Below are positions 34,029 to 46,598 of a DNA stretch of 64,000 nt, piece by piece. Source of the stretch: Ailanthus altissimus (taxonomy: Eukaryota; Streptophyta; Magnoliopsida; Sapindales; Simaroubaceae); assembly GCA_946807835.1 (NCBI GenBank), contig OX327696.1, positions 8,940,501 through 9,004,500 of the forward strand, given 5' to 3'. Position 1 is the first letter of the stretch, and every line of letters starts with the position of its first letter. Made by a program: the position numbers and the translations under genes. The notes beneath the pieces are model-generated. The model had not been told where the DNA came from. It did not search any database and saw nothing but the letters and a program-made list of their open reading frames with translations.

Positions 34029-37000
34029 ATGGAAGCCAAGAGTAATATTGACAGAAGCAGTGACCAAAATGGAGAAGAAATTGAGACCCTCAAGAAGAGG
34101 ATCTCCAGCCATCCTTTGTATGGCCTCCTGCTTGAAAATCACATGGACTGTTTAAAGGTCTCTTCTCTTTCTCTCTCTCTCTCTCCCCCTCTCTTGTGTG
34201 GGTGTGTAAATGGGATAGTTAGAGATGAAGGAGACTGGTAATTGCTTTGAACACTACTGTGTTGCAGGGGAAGAGGCCTGAAGAATTAATTATGCATTTG
34301 ATATTTCCTTTTTTTTTTCTGAAGCATAAAACCACAAAAGCATTGTGCCCAAATCTCTTAATCTTCTGATCTCTGTCTTTATTTTTCCTAAGAAAACGAT
34401 AAATAAACATCACCCATGTCAGAATTCTAACATATTAATTTATATTTTTAGAGAAGCTCTCCTGTAATTAATTTGCTGCCCTAGCTAGGGTATTATCCAT
34501 ATGATACCTTACCAGATACCTTTTGTTTTTAGAAAATATATATATATATATATATGTTTACCTTTGAACCATCTAACTTTTTGTTGTGCACAACTTAAAA
34601 AATGGTAAGATGGATCTTTTGCTTAGCATAATCATGAATCCGTAAAAACCAGTGCATATACATGGATCATATACAGAGAAAATATTAATCTGGATCTTGC
34701 TTTAATACACTAGATTCAGTTTCTTCAGGTTGGTAGCACTGCGAATGCAGACACTAGAGATCAAGAGATGTATAACAAGCAACATTATACCAAGGCCAGT
34801 TCCAGCATGAATAGTCTCTCAGATTTAGACGACTTCATGGTAACATCCTCAAATCCCTCTCACAGGCACACACATACATAGGTAGATAGGTCTAGGAGAT
34901 AATTGAAATGAGCTTAATGGCTGCTTGAAATTCCATTGATCTTGTAAACTTCTAGCTAGTTGTTAAAAGTATTTTCATTTCATATCGTGATGTGAGTAGA
35001 CTCAGTTGCCCTTATTCTTTTCTCAAGCTTCTAAAAGCATTCTCCTTTTGAGGGGAGGAAACTAGCAATTTAATTGATGTCTATAAAATGTAAACAATAT
35101 TGAAAGAAAATGAACCATTGCTTATTCTGATTTTATAATATTCTTCACAATTTTACTTCAAATAAGCATCTTTCGACCAAATATGGTCATTAGAAATCGT
35201 CCAAGCATAAAAGATAATTAAATTATACATATGGGATTCTCCATTAATTTTGTATATCAAGTATACTTGATTTCGGGTAGCAAGTTTGCAATGATGAGCT
35301 ACTTTAAATGTTTAGATTGAGAACCCAGAATTGTTAACAAATAAGATTTTCTGACTAGAGTTCAATGTAGAAAAGTTTATGATGATCCAATTAGTAAAAG
35401 AATTTGATACTATATGGTCAAGATTTCAAGCTGTGTTAAACATTTTAAGCTTTATGTTAGAACTATTTTTGAGTTAGGATTTCACATTCTGTGTTAAGTT
35501 GTGATTTTAACTTTAGTGCTAGGGATTTCAAATTTTGTGTAAAAGAGTTTTAAGTTTTGTATTACTAATGGTATTGTTACATTGATATAACATAGTCAAG
35601 TCTATTAATAATATATCAATGAAATTTAAACAATAATGCTAACTACACATTTTAAATTCTATTTTTTAATCTCTCATCTAAAATAATATGATATATGACA
35701 TGTCATTAATCAAGTGGATAATGAGTTTTACAATTTATAAAATTATTGATTATACTATCTAAACCCTTCACAAATCACATGTCACCTAATTAATAACTGG
35801 AGATTTAAATTTTCAAATGTGAATATTACTCGAACTTAAAATAAGAGAGAGAGGTTTACGAAAGCATAAATATATATTTTTTAATAAGAATAATTGGTCA
35901 TCCTATCCTATTATGTAAATATTAAGTGATAGTATAATATCGTTGTATAATATCGGTGTTAATAATAATAATAATAATAATAATAAGAGTGAGACTGCGG
36001 CGGGCTTGCAGGGCGTGCAGACCATAAATGCTCTACATGCTTAATTGCTTTAGCCAAAGCTATATAGGTTATTCTGAGAAGAAGATGCAGTAATGCCTCG
36101 TTGCATGTTCCTAATTAGGTAAGGACGAACGAAGAGACCTTAAAACACAATGGGTAAAGAGAGACAAACGTTTTTTTAATCTAAAGCAAACTATCATCAT
36201 TAATTTAACAGAAACTCTACAAGAACTCTAGAAACCCTCTATCCTAACCCACTAGTTATCAAGGTTAACCCCAATGGAAGTTTCAAACTTGGTTCTGGTA
36301 GCCATCTAAATTCTAACCTGTTCGTGTTGTGTTAATTAATGATACAAATAAAGAAAGACACTCTCCATCTAAACAATTCAGTCTGTACACTAACCTCTGA
36401 CAATTAATTATTATCTAATACATTATATAAATATATTGATATTGTATTATAAATATTGACATTATAATACATTGTATTCTTTATGTGCAATTTGTCCATC
36501 TCTTCCCATAATGAGATAAAAAGTTATTTAAATCCTCTAATAACTACTTACAAATATCTAAAAACCAGTAATATAAAATCAAATATTACCTTAAGCGCAG
36601 TTCTTATTCAAGATATAATTTACTCTTAACGAAATTTTAAAAGACAGATCCGACTAGTTGTGTTGGAGGACCGAAACCTCAAGTTCTCTGATTAATATTG
36701 TTCTTGTTTCAGAAAAATTTAAAAGAAAAAAAGATAGATCTGAGTAGTTGTTGTCCAAGGAGTCACTGACATTGATTTTGGTTTCGAGATTTGTAGTGGA
36801 AATATGACTGATAAAAGTCTTAGGTGAGTATGATATATAATTTCGGAGAGAGAAATTAGAATTTGGCGTAAGGAACGTCATAAATAAATTAAACTAAACA
36901 TAATATAATGAAAAAAATATGAAAATTTAGTTTAAAAGAGATAATATTAAATTAAATTAAATTTATTTAAAAAAGATCTAAATTATTTTATTTGAGTTAG

Positions 37001-37914
37001 TTAAGGAGATTATTAAATTAATAGTTTATTTGTAGGATTTAACTTATTAAAGGTAGAGTCTAAGTTATACAAAGATTAATAATACAAAATCAATGAGAGA
37101 TTAGATATCATTTATTATATAAAGAAACTAGAAGATTAATAAAAAAATTATAAGAGAGAAATTGTGTGAGAAGTCACTCAGAAAATAATTAAAATACTTT
37201 TATATTTTATGTTATAAAATTATAATAGATTATTTTCTCATAATAAATGTATCCCAAATTAATATGAACCGCATTTAATTTTTTATATTCTTTGTATGAT
37301 TATTAATCTAGATGTTTAATATGCTTCTACTATATAACTATATAGTCTAACTAATTTATAAAAGTTAAAATATTAATAAGTGATATCAAAGACAAGTTGA
37401 AAAGGCAGATCTAAATATGAGCAAAATGAAAGATGTTGGTTATATCAAACATCAACATAAGTAATTAACTATTAATTTAAAAATCTCCAAAACTAATTTA
37501 AATATTTTCTAAATAAATTTAGTTTAATCTACCACAAACATAACTTAATAACATTGGAAACCTTATTTATTATAACAATCAAATAGCCATTTGGGTATTT
37601 GAAACAATTTAAAGTGATTTTACTTGAGCTTTTTTTACTCTCTTTATCGATACTTGCTTCGTATGGTTGTGTGTTTGATTTCTTCAGTTTTATTGTTTAC
37701 ACATGACATGACATCATATCACTATGTATTCACTTGAATGTGGGTGCTGCAGGAAGCATATTGCATGGCGCTAAGTGAGCTCAAAGAAGCCATAAAGGAA
37801 CCTCAGCAAGAAACTCTGGCTTTCATCAATAGCATGCATTCACAACTCAGAGAGCTGAAAGGGAAAAATCCTCATCCTCGTGCACCTCCTGGTAACACAT
37901 CTTCTGGTAATTAG
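34029..37914 (+). CDS. KNATM: MEINOX-only (homeodomain-less) KNOX protein, KNATM-like
   Basis: Three exons, 34029-34157, 34729-34839 and 37753-37914, join in phase 0 with GT/AG borders to give 133 residues. Exon 1 encodes LKKRISSHPLYGLLLENHMD and CLK, the start of the KNOX1 half. Exon 2 begins VGSTANAD and ends SDLDDFM. Exon 3 begins EAYCMALSELKEAIKEPQQE and continues TLAFINSMHSQLRELK, the KNOX2 half. A stop follows 15 residues later, so there is no ELK domain or homeodomain. That architecture is known from eudicot KNATM, which binds BELL-type TALE homeodomain partners and modulates their activity in leaf patterning. I infer the same role. The frame stays open upstream to an ATG at 33846, but the candidate TATA box and family length favour 34029. 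Intron 1 is 571 bases and intron 2 is 2913. Confidence 0.88.
35960..35986 (+). repeat. (TAA)n microsatellite in intron 2
   Basis: About nine TAA units lie within the 2.9-kb second intron of the KNATM-like gene, followed by a short GC-richer patch. A CT-rich run (about 34158-34196) also opens intron 1. Confidence 0.9.
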
Positions 37915-38590
37915 TGAAAGCGTTCTTGTCTGCTCCATGTGTTTTTGCTGCTACAAGCTCCTTGTATAAATAATGAATATATTCTAGTCTCTAGATAGTC
38001 AACCATGCTAGCTGCTTAAATTAAAGACTATGTAAACTAAAGAATCCATGGATTCATATGGCAGTTTAATTTCATAAACATTAAGCTATATATATTTCAG
38101 TATCTTTTAGGGCCATATCATGAGATTCTGATGGACAACTTCTTCAAGGAGTATATATATTTTATTTATTTGCTCACGGAATTAAATATATTTTGTATGG
38201 TGACCATTTACTTCATATTGTTTAATATTATCCACAAAATTTTCTATGATTCATATTACTAAATAATTATCAAAATTAGACTCTAGAAATAATTTTAAAA
38301 TGTTTATGTTATGACCAAGAGGAGAGTTTGTTTTACAACAATAATGGTATGTTTATATAATTAGGATACAAAATTTATATCCCAATTTATGTATCCATTA
38401 TTAATTATTATTATATAATTATTATATTAATAAAAAATATAATATAAACAACTATTTTACAAGTGATAATAATAAATTAGTGATACATCAGTTAAGATAA
38501 AATTTTGTATCTCAATTATATAAATATAATATTACTCTTTTAATAATATAAAATATCATAGAGTAAATGAATAATATGAAAAATAATAAA
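37915..38590. other. 3' flank of the KNATM-like gene
   Basis: 3' UTR and AT-rich flank, including several AATAAA-like stretches (for example ATAATGAATATA near 37969) that might serve as polyadenylation signals. No gene is visible. Confidence 0.4.
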
Positions 38591-39560
38591 GGAGAAATTG
38601 TCACTTTCCCCTTGTTTCCTATATCAACCACTTATCCTTCTAATTTTTTTAAATATTAACCTATTACCTCTTGTGAGAGAAAATGCGCTTTTTAAGAGTA
38701 TACGGGCCTTTTTTTACATGATTATTTTCATATTCTTTCATTGAATTTATTAAAATACTTTAAAATATATGTATTTTTTATTTTAATATTTTGTCTTTTA
38801 GTGCATTTTGATTGTAATATTTTAATAAATGTATTTTTATCTTTTAGTGTATTTATATAACAATTAGATCAATGACTGAACAAATATTATATGGATATTG
38901 AAGTCCACAAATTTTTAACAATAGTAAGGTCATAGCTATCTAATTAGTACTAAATTTAAATAAATAACACATGAAACTTATTTTTAGTAAAAACGTGTTA
39001 AGAGGATGAATTTTTTATTGATTCATTTGAAAATTAATAAAAATATTATTATATTCATCATAAAATTACTTTTACATTTAATATAATTATTAAATTATTA
39101 AAAGTTATATATTTTTAAATATTAATTATACTTAATAGGAGTGGACACTAATGAACTAAACAGAACCAAATTGAGTTGATTCAATTCGATTTAATTTAAA
39201 TTCAAGATTGATTCTTAAAACAATTGACAAAAGAACCATGAATAGAATCCATTCAATTATTCATCTAGGAACAGATTGGTTTCTAAACCAACCTTGAACT
39301 GAACATGTTCACCTAATACTTAGTTAATAAATTTAATATATTATAATAAGAGCATCTTTTATGTACTAAAAATAGGGATTCAAATTATATATTAATTTTA
39401 TATTTCACTTGACACAATAATAGCAACATAGTTAAAGAACAAAAAAGGGTAAGCACTAAATATAATCTTTCTAGTAATAGGGGTGTAATGGAATAGTATA
39501 AAAAAGTTTAGAGGGATAAGTGTAAATATAAAAAAATAATAGGAAAAATGACAATTTTCC
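38591..39560. mobile_element. Inverted-repeat element 1 (MITE-like)
   Basis: The left end GGAGAAATTGTCACTTTCCC and the reverse complement of the right end (GGAAAATTGTCATTTTTCCT) match. The imperfect inverted repeat extends for about 70 bases, including ACTTATCC.TCTAA. TAAA precedes the left end (38587-38590) and follows the right end (39561-39564), a candidate target duplication. No transposase is visible. Confidence 0.65.
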
Positions 39561-39594
39561 TAAAGAATATTATATAGTTTCCCATCAACTTTTT

Positions 39595-40950
39595 AGGAAA
39601 AATGACTTTTACCCCTTAATGGTATCTATCTTATTTACCTCCTATGATTTAAAAAAGAACAAAAAACCCTTTGCCATTATAAATATTTGATTTTTTAATT
39701 TTTTTTGCATGATTTAAATTTTTTTTTATCTTTGATTGTATATGATTTGAAAGTTTATAAATGTTTGACTTTTTTAATTATTTTTTTTTGTATGATTTGA
39801 AAATTTTATCTTTAATGATACATAACTTGATAATTTTATTCCTAAAAAATTTAAAATAAAAAAATGAGTCTACAAGCATTTGAATCCTTGACTTCCAGGA
39901 TTAAAAAAAAATATATCAACAAAACTATTTAACAACACTTAAAGGTTAAGTTTTATAGATTTATTATAAAAATGAATTATTTTATATTTTTTGAAATAAA
40001 TTTGAAAATATATTACATAGTAAAAATTAATTTCTATGAGTAGTCATTTTTTTGTGTTTTGGAAACAACAATAAATATTTTCAAGCTCATAAGTGAATTT
40101 TTATCATTTAATATCAAATGATAAAATAATTTTTAATAAAAAAATAAATTTAAATTATAATTTATGAGAGCTCGCAAAAAAAATATGTAAACACAAAAAT
40201 ATTGACAATTATATTCAACTCATAAGAAATTACTATTAAATAAAGAAAAAAAGTTATATAAATAGTGATAAATTCTTTTATGCTCTCAAATTAGTTTTAA
40301 TTAATAACTATTACAACTATTAGTAAAAAAATATAATTTCTAGTAGAAAAATTATTTTTAAATGATAATTAATGATTACTAATGGAAATATTATGACAAT
40401 TATTGAAAAAATATTTTTTAATTATTATTATGTTTTTTTTAATTATTTCCAGTTAATTTAAGAATAATTAAAGAATAAGAAGATGTTTATAATAAGTTTG
40501 CACAAGAACTTATTTTTTTATAAGTTTATTTGAATTTAATATTAATTAAATACTTTAAACTTATTATTATTAATAATTTTGGAGTACCAATATTTATCTA
40601 ATTTATATCTAATAATCCATCTAATTTACTTATAGGGTATCTATATTAGTCTATTAGTTTTCACAAAATAATAGCTAAATTTAATTATGGTTAAGTGGTT
40701 TCTTGATTTTTGTTTTTTATTTTAAAAATTAAGGGTTTAAATTCCTTTAGACTTTTTTTTTTCCTTTAAATCTTTAGGAGAAAATTATCAAATCATGTAT
40801 TATCAGAAATACAATTATAAAATTATATAAAAAATTAAAAGATATTGAAGTACTCTTAACGACAATAGAATTGTGTCTTTTTTTTTAAACCCTAAAGGAT
40901 AAATAGAGATTGATTGATTCTATTAGGAGTAAAAGTTGTTTTCTTCTATT
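39595..40950. mobile_element. Inverted-repeat element 2 (MITE-like, weaker)
   Basis: The left end AGGAAAAATGACTTTTACCC matches the reverse complement of 40921-40950 (around ACTTTTACTCCTAA), with weaker pairing inward to TTTAAAAAA(G/A). The ends resemble those of element 1. No target duplication was recognised and there is no coding content. Confidence 0.45.
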
Positions 40951-41166
40951 TTCTGTGGTTGGCTCATTTTAAACGACTCCAACTAGCTTCTTTCTTGATT
41001 GTTTTTTTTCTTCTTATTTTATAGAAACAAAATCATCAGATAGCAAACACAGAATACAAGATGCATTTCATATTGTTTTGAAATTGATCTTATTGAGAAT
41101 TGTCCTTGCAAATGAAATAATAATTTTTAAGATCGGAATGCGTATGATGACATTTGCTAAATGGAG

Positions 41167-41563
41167 AAAGGACAAACCGACTCTCTTAATATAGTGAAAA
41201 TAACAAAGACACTATCTATTTTGAAATAAGTGACAAATGAACCATCATCCATTACTTTTTCTGTTAAAATTACAGTTGATCGTTATTGACTTTATTAAAT
41301 AATTCATTTATTTCATTATGAAATTAAAAAAAATTATAACTATCGAATGTTGACCAATATTAATCTATTATTAACTAGTACTTATAGTTATTAAATTATA
41401 TCACGTGTCCTTGAATAATAAACATAAAGTTACAAAAATACCTCTATATCTCAAAATTTTAATAGAAAAAGTAATGGATTGAGTTTATTTGTCACTTAAT
41501 TTAAAAAAGACGGTGTGTTTATTATTTTACTATAATAAGGGAGTCCATATCTCTTTACCCTTT
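41167..41563. mobile_element. Inverted-repeat element 3 (MITE-like, 397 bases)
   Basis: The outer roughly 110 bases pair as an inverted repeat: GGA.TC/GACTC near the ends, then AAGTGACAAAT(G/A)AA and TCCATTACTTTTTCTRTTAA. The two arms match at most positions and flank a short AT-rich centre with TTATTGACTTTATTAAATAA. This is the classical shape of a MITE. The superfamily is not assigned, as no clear target duplication is visible. Confidence 0.75.
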
Positions 41564-44500
41564 GTTAAAATAATTCTTCGACAACAAAAATCATAGTAAT
41601 TATTTGATATTATTTTTAAAATGATTCCAATAATTATTTTTTAGAGAAGTTTGATTCATTTTAAAAAAATGAGAACCATGATTTATAGTCTAGCCGTGCT
41701 CACCTCAAGGCACCTACTATGTATGCAAGTAAATTTCTCTCTTTTGAACTCTTTACTCGTTTCTCAGATTGAGTAAATATTGAGTTGGGTTATAATATAA
41801 GAAAGTCACTATAGAATGATCATGAAGTCACCCCATTAAACTTCTTAATTAAACCCTCCATTTCTAAATACATTAAGTTCTTTGAAGATAAAATAATCTA
41901 CTAAATAAATTTCGTTAATTTTTTAAGTTCCATAATTACCGTTAATTTTACATAGATGTGAAATTCCTTGTCACTTTTTTTTTTTTATTGTCTCCTTTCT
42001 TTTCTCCTTTCTCATATCCTAAATAGCTGGTGGCGACCTCTATAAGAAAGAGAAATATTGCCTTAAATGCCAATTTGTTTTCTCTTTTTGTTTTTTTATA
42101 TATAATAATATGCATTGCCTGCCTTTGTTTCTTCACATATAATAATTTGTTCTTACGCAATATGATATTATATGCTTTGGACCCCAAAAGACTTAGTGTA
42201 TATATAAATGAAGTGAGGTGCTAGAATTCCACATTATTTAATTAAATAAAGTTAATGAATTATATTTGTAATGACTCTCTCACACATAGTATAATATTGT
42301 TTGTTTTAGACTTAAAATTACAAATTTTGTTCTTAAATCTCTTCAAAAGGCCTCGTATTATTAAAGAATGAGCTCTACATATATAACCTAATAACTTATC
42401 TAACAAAGTGATGTAGGATTTCAATACCTCACTCTCATCTTATCTATCTTAACTCTCTTATATGTTACCATAACAGTATTAGATTTCGAATATTACAATC
42501 TAACTCTCTTATGAAATATACTATATCCTTCAACGAATTAACAAACAATATCATATTGTATAAGAGCAGTAATAACTTAACAAATAATATCATAATGTAT
42601 GAGAATAGTCGTTACAAATATTATCATAGCTTAACATACCTCGCGTTATGCGTCAAAGTGCCTACAATATAGGATAATGTGTTCCTTAAGAGAGAAGATT
42701 CTAACATCTAGGATCCAATATTATTAAGGCTATATATAAGAGTCAAAATGAATGAAATAATGGTGAGGTATCAAAATATTACCAGATTAGATAAAATTAT
42801 TGAGATATATATATATATTGCTTGTCAATCAACTTGAGCTTTTTTAAAGTGACTAAGAATAAAATCTTACTGGTCTAAGCTTAAAGCACATAAAATTATA
42901 TTATATGGGAGCAAGTTGTTTCATTATATTTGTTCTATTGCATGCATCTAGCATCCTCCTTTTTTATGCTTCATGCAAAAATTATTGCACATTTCTTATT
43001 GACAATTATTCTTTTATTTTAAATCATTCACCAATAATAATAAAATAAATCATCAATTGACTTGGACAAATTTCAATTCCATTAAACATATATAATAGAA
43101 GAAATGCTTTAGGAGAAAACTCTTCAAAGTTTGTGGACAAAATTTTTTAAATATGGCTAAATATTTTTTCAATAAAATCTTGTTACATAGGTAGAGAGAG
43201 AGAGAGAATAATGATTGTTATATAACTTAATAATTGTATTTACTAAATCATTTAATTTTAATAAAGTTTAATAGGATGTATTGAGAAATTGGGGGTGTTG
43301 ATACATTTAATGGGTTGGCAATATCATTATCCATCACAATATATTTCTTATCATGTAATAAAAGTATAAAATGAGTTGGATCGATACTACAAGAGAATTC
43401 AAATAGGATTGTGTTTGGACTCATGGCATCAAAGCGTAATGCGTCAACATGTGAACTGGTATGAAAAACTTTAACAATTAATTATTTTATTTTTTCAAAA
43501 AATAGCTTAGTCATAATTAAAGATGTCAATAATTAAATTTGGATGGATACTCTTAAATTTATATTTATATGTGTTACAAAAATATATTATCAAATTCTTT
43601 TTAAATCCATTGCAATTTTAAAATTTCACTATTAAATCTGCTCATCGGATATGTATATTTACTAAACTTGCAATATCCATCTGTTGAATTTAAGCAGATT
43701 TGTTTTTTACTTGAATCATCATTTATTTTAAACTTGTTACTAATTTGAATTTTGTGTACTAAATTTATTATAAATTCTCTTTGTCTTATAAAATTATTTT
43801 TAATAGAGTCGAATATCAATAAATACCAACATTTGCAATTATTTTTTCATTCTTAGTCGTAGTTGTATAAAAAAAATCAACATTAATTTAATGGATAATA
43901 GAACTCATAATTTAATAAATTTTAGAATATTATTTAATACTGTTTAATAATGTTTATCATTATTTATCATTGTTAAACAATATCAATATATTATAAAATA
44001 TTAATATGTATCTTAAAACTCATTAAATAATGAGCTTTGTTGCTCATTAAATCAGTTAAATATGTAAGATGATTTTAATAAATAAATTTTAAAAAAATAA
44101 AAAAAAAATCCTAAGACCAACTTGGTACGTCACTAGTAGTCATGGGTTAACAGGTCATGCCCAAAATATCTTTTTAAGAATCAAGCACAGCAACCCAACA
44201 AAATATGGATGCGACAAAATCTTTCAGGTTGAACTACAAAACGTCATTCACATCTCTGCTATGTTATTTGTAAGTATTAAATATATATATATATATATAT
44301 ATATTGTACTCTAAGAAATGATAAACAAAAATAAGAGTAAATGAAATAATAGAAACTGAGAATGAAAAGGGTAGAAATTTTGGGTCTTTCTTTCGTAGTA
44401 GCCAATAGTTTATGGGGAAATTTTCAGAGTTGGCCAAATTTTAGAGTTATTATTTTTTTAACAACAAACCAACTATTTATCTTTTATTAATCAAAACTTA

Positions 44501-45284
44501 AAAAAAATAAACAAAATTGCCCTCGCGACATTTCTTTCTTTTATTCTTTCTCACCTAAAAAAAAACTTGGAAGATCATCAACGCACTTAGAGAGATTACA
44601 GTTGTAAGTCGGCGGCACACTCAATAGTTGATACTCGAGATTGATAGTTCACATTACACATATAAGAGCTAAAATGTGGTAATTTTATTTTTTTTAGTAT
44701 ATTATATAATTATTGTTAGTGTTAAATGATTTTTGTTTTAGTATTTGATAAAATATGAAAGATTGTTGTGTTTGCGCAACAAATAAGTGAAGATGAGTGA
44801 AGGAGATGGCCGCTAGCGGCCTTTCTTGCATCGCGTGAAAGCTACACGCAATGCATGTGCTTAGTGTATGTGCGTGTTGCATGGTGCATGCTCACTGTAA
44901 AAAATAATTTAAATTAATTGATCACAAAATAGAATCGGACATTTTTTATATTTGTATTAATGCTTTCTATAATAATAGTGATTATAATATTATATCTTTT
45001 GAATGTATAAACTTATCAAGCTTGTTTTAAAAAATTAACATCCTCTTTTAAATAATTTACAACCTTGAAGTTCATATCTTGTATCTTTAAATTGATTTTC
45101 AAAATCAAAAAGATAATATTCTTTTGTAGCAACAAAATAAATAGATAGGAATTTTTTTTTCTATTGATATATAATATTTTGTAATTAAATTTTTTTTTAA
45201 ATGATATAGGCAAACTCATATGATAGACATTAGGAAATATAATCCAAATGACATTCTCAACACTAGCATATCAATTAGATACAC
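41564..45284. other. AT-rich intergenic region between the MITE cluster and copia-3
   Basis: No protein family is recognisable. It contains a (TA)n run at 44280-44304, a perfect 14-base palindrome at 44808-44821 and long A/T-rich stretches. A few short open frames (for example 42030-42224) lack any support. Confidence 0.5.
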
Positions 45285-45986
45285 TGTTGAAGCGGAAGCA
45301 CACAAACAAACAAAAAAATTCACATAAGTAATATAATAATGCAAAACATATTATTAATAAATAAATAGAGAAAGGGGTAGAAGAAGAACACACACAAAAT
45401 TACGTGATTCAGCAACTTGCCTACGTCTACGGTGGATCAAGATCACACTCTTCTCTTATTATGAATCACAAGACACTCACAAAGTATGCCTTTTATAAAA
45501 AAGATCATAAAAGAAACTCTCCCTCTCTCACTTTAGGGATTTTATCCCATAAAAAACCACAAAGATTATCACTAAGATCACAAAGATTTCTTGTTGATCA
45601 CAAAGATATGTTTACAAGCTAATTGATAGCCTTTATATAGGCTTTGGGATGACCTAGGTTTACCATATACATGTGGGAGTCGTATTAGGGAGTTCTGGAG
45701 CAAGTGGGAGACGAAATAAAGAAGTTTCCTTATTTTGGGATACTATTCCCATCTCCAGCGCTGGCGCGCTTCTATTGAGCGCTGTGGCGTTGGCCTCCTA
45801 GCACCGCGCCACTCAGGTTCTGGACTGGGCGCTGCGGCACTCACGCCTGGTCACCGCCGCGCTGGCGCCTCGTGCGCCCTTCTTTATTTTTTGCCTCCTT
45901 TCGCCTCCGTCTTCGATCCGTGCACACCCTACGCAGTTTGCTTGATCTCCAAATCATATTCCGATGATTTTTAATCAATATCTTCA
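45285..45986 (-). repeat. copia-3 3' LTR
   Basis: On the plus strand it begins TGTTGAAGCGGAAGCACACA and ends ..AATATCTTCA. It aligns with 50100-50805 throughout, with roughly one difference per ten bases over the first hundred by eye. It contains a GC-rich, CpG-dense segment at about 45755-45880. Confidence 0.92.
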
Positions 45987-46064
45987 TAAATTCCTTCCTT
46001 GATTCAAAATCATCCACAAAAGCAACTCGATCTCTCATTTCTGCATCTTCGGTCACCCTCACAA

Positions 46065-46598
46065 AGTAATGACTCCGGTTAAGTCCTTGCATAGGACGAA
46101 CTTAATCGAGGGCAGTGGCTTAGTCAACATATCAGCAGAATTTTTAAATGACGCTATCTTTGTTAGACTAACTTCACCACTTTGGATAATCTCACGAATG
46201 TAATGGAGCCTCACATCAATGTGTTTCAACCTCTCGTGGAACACTTGATGCTTGCTTAGGTGTATGGCACTCTAACTGTTACAATATACACCGGTGTTCA
46301 CATCTTTACTAACCAATACCTCCGCACATATGCCTTTTAACCATACGGCCTTTTTGATAGCTTCACCAACAGCTATGTACTCTGCCTCTGTGGTAGAGAG
46401 TGCAACCACATGTTGTAGAACTGGTCTCCAACACATACTACACCCAAACACTGCGAATACGTAACCCGTTAGTGATATTCTCTTGTCTAGATCACCTGCA
46501 TAATCTGAGTCTATGTACCATCTTACCATTTCATTACTGTCCTCATCCCTCTTATATATCAACCCGTGATTTGACATCCCCTTGAGATATTTCAGAAT
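46065..46598 (-). pseudogene. copia-3 RNase H
   Basis: Blocks are MVRWYIDSDYAGDLDKRISL, STTEAEYIAVGEAIKKAVWL and, after a stop codon near 46271, SAIHLSKHQVFHERLKHIDV and ADMLTKPLPSIKF. The first D (DSDY) and the E (TEAEY) are kept. The third region, expected as C-D-S-Q, reads C-N-S-stop, so the catalytic D has become N and the frame is closed. The domain removes the RNA template during reverse transcription. Confidence 0.9.

Noticed and set aside
33846..34241. Single-exon 131-residue protein at the KNATM-like locus
   Set aside because: Its middle is exon 1 of the KNOX gene and its tail reads through the GT donor at 34158 into a CT-rich intron.
44280..44304. (TA)n runs here and at about 3281, 14270, 34536 and 42808
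   Set aside because: Ordinary AT microsatellites in AT-rich plant DNA. They do not mark a boundary or gene.
45280..45284. TACAC/TGCAT as the copia-3 target duplication
   Set aside because: Only three of five positions agree, so I do not claim it.
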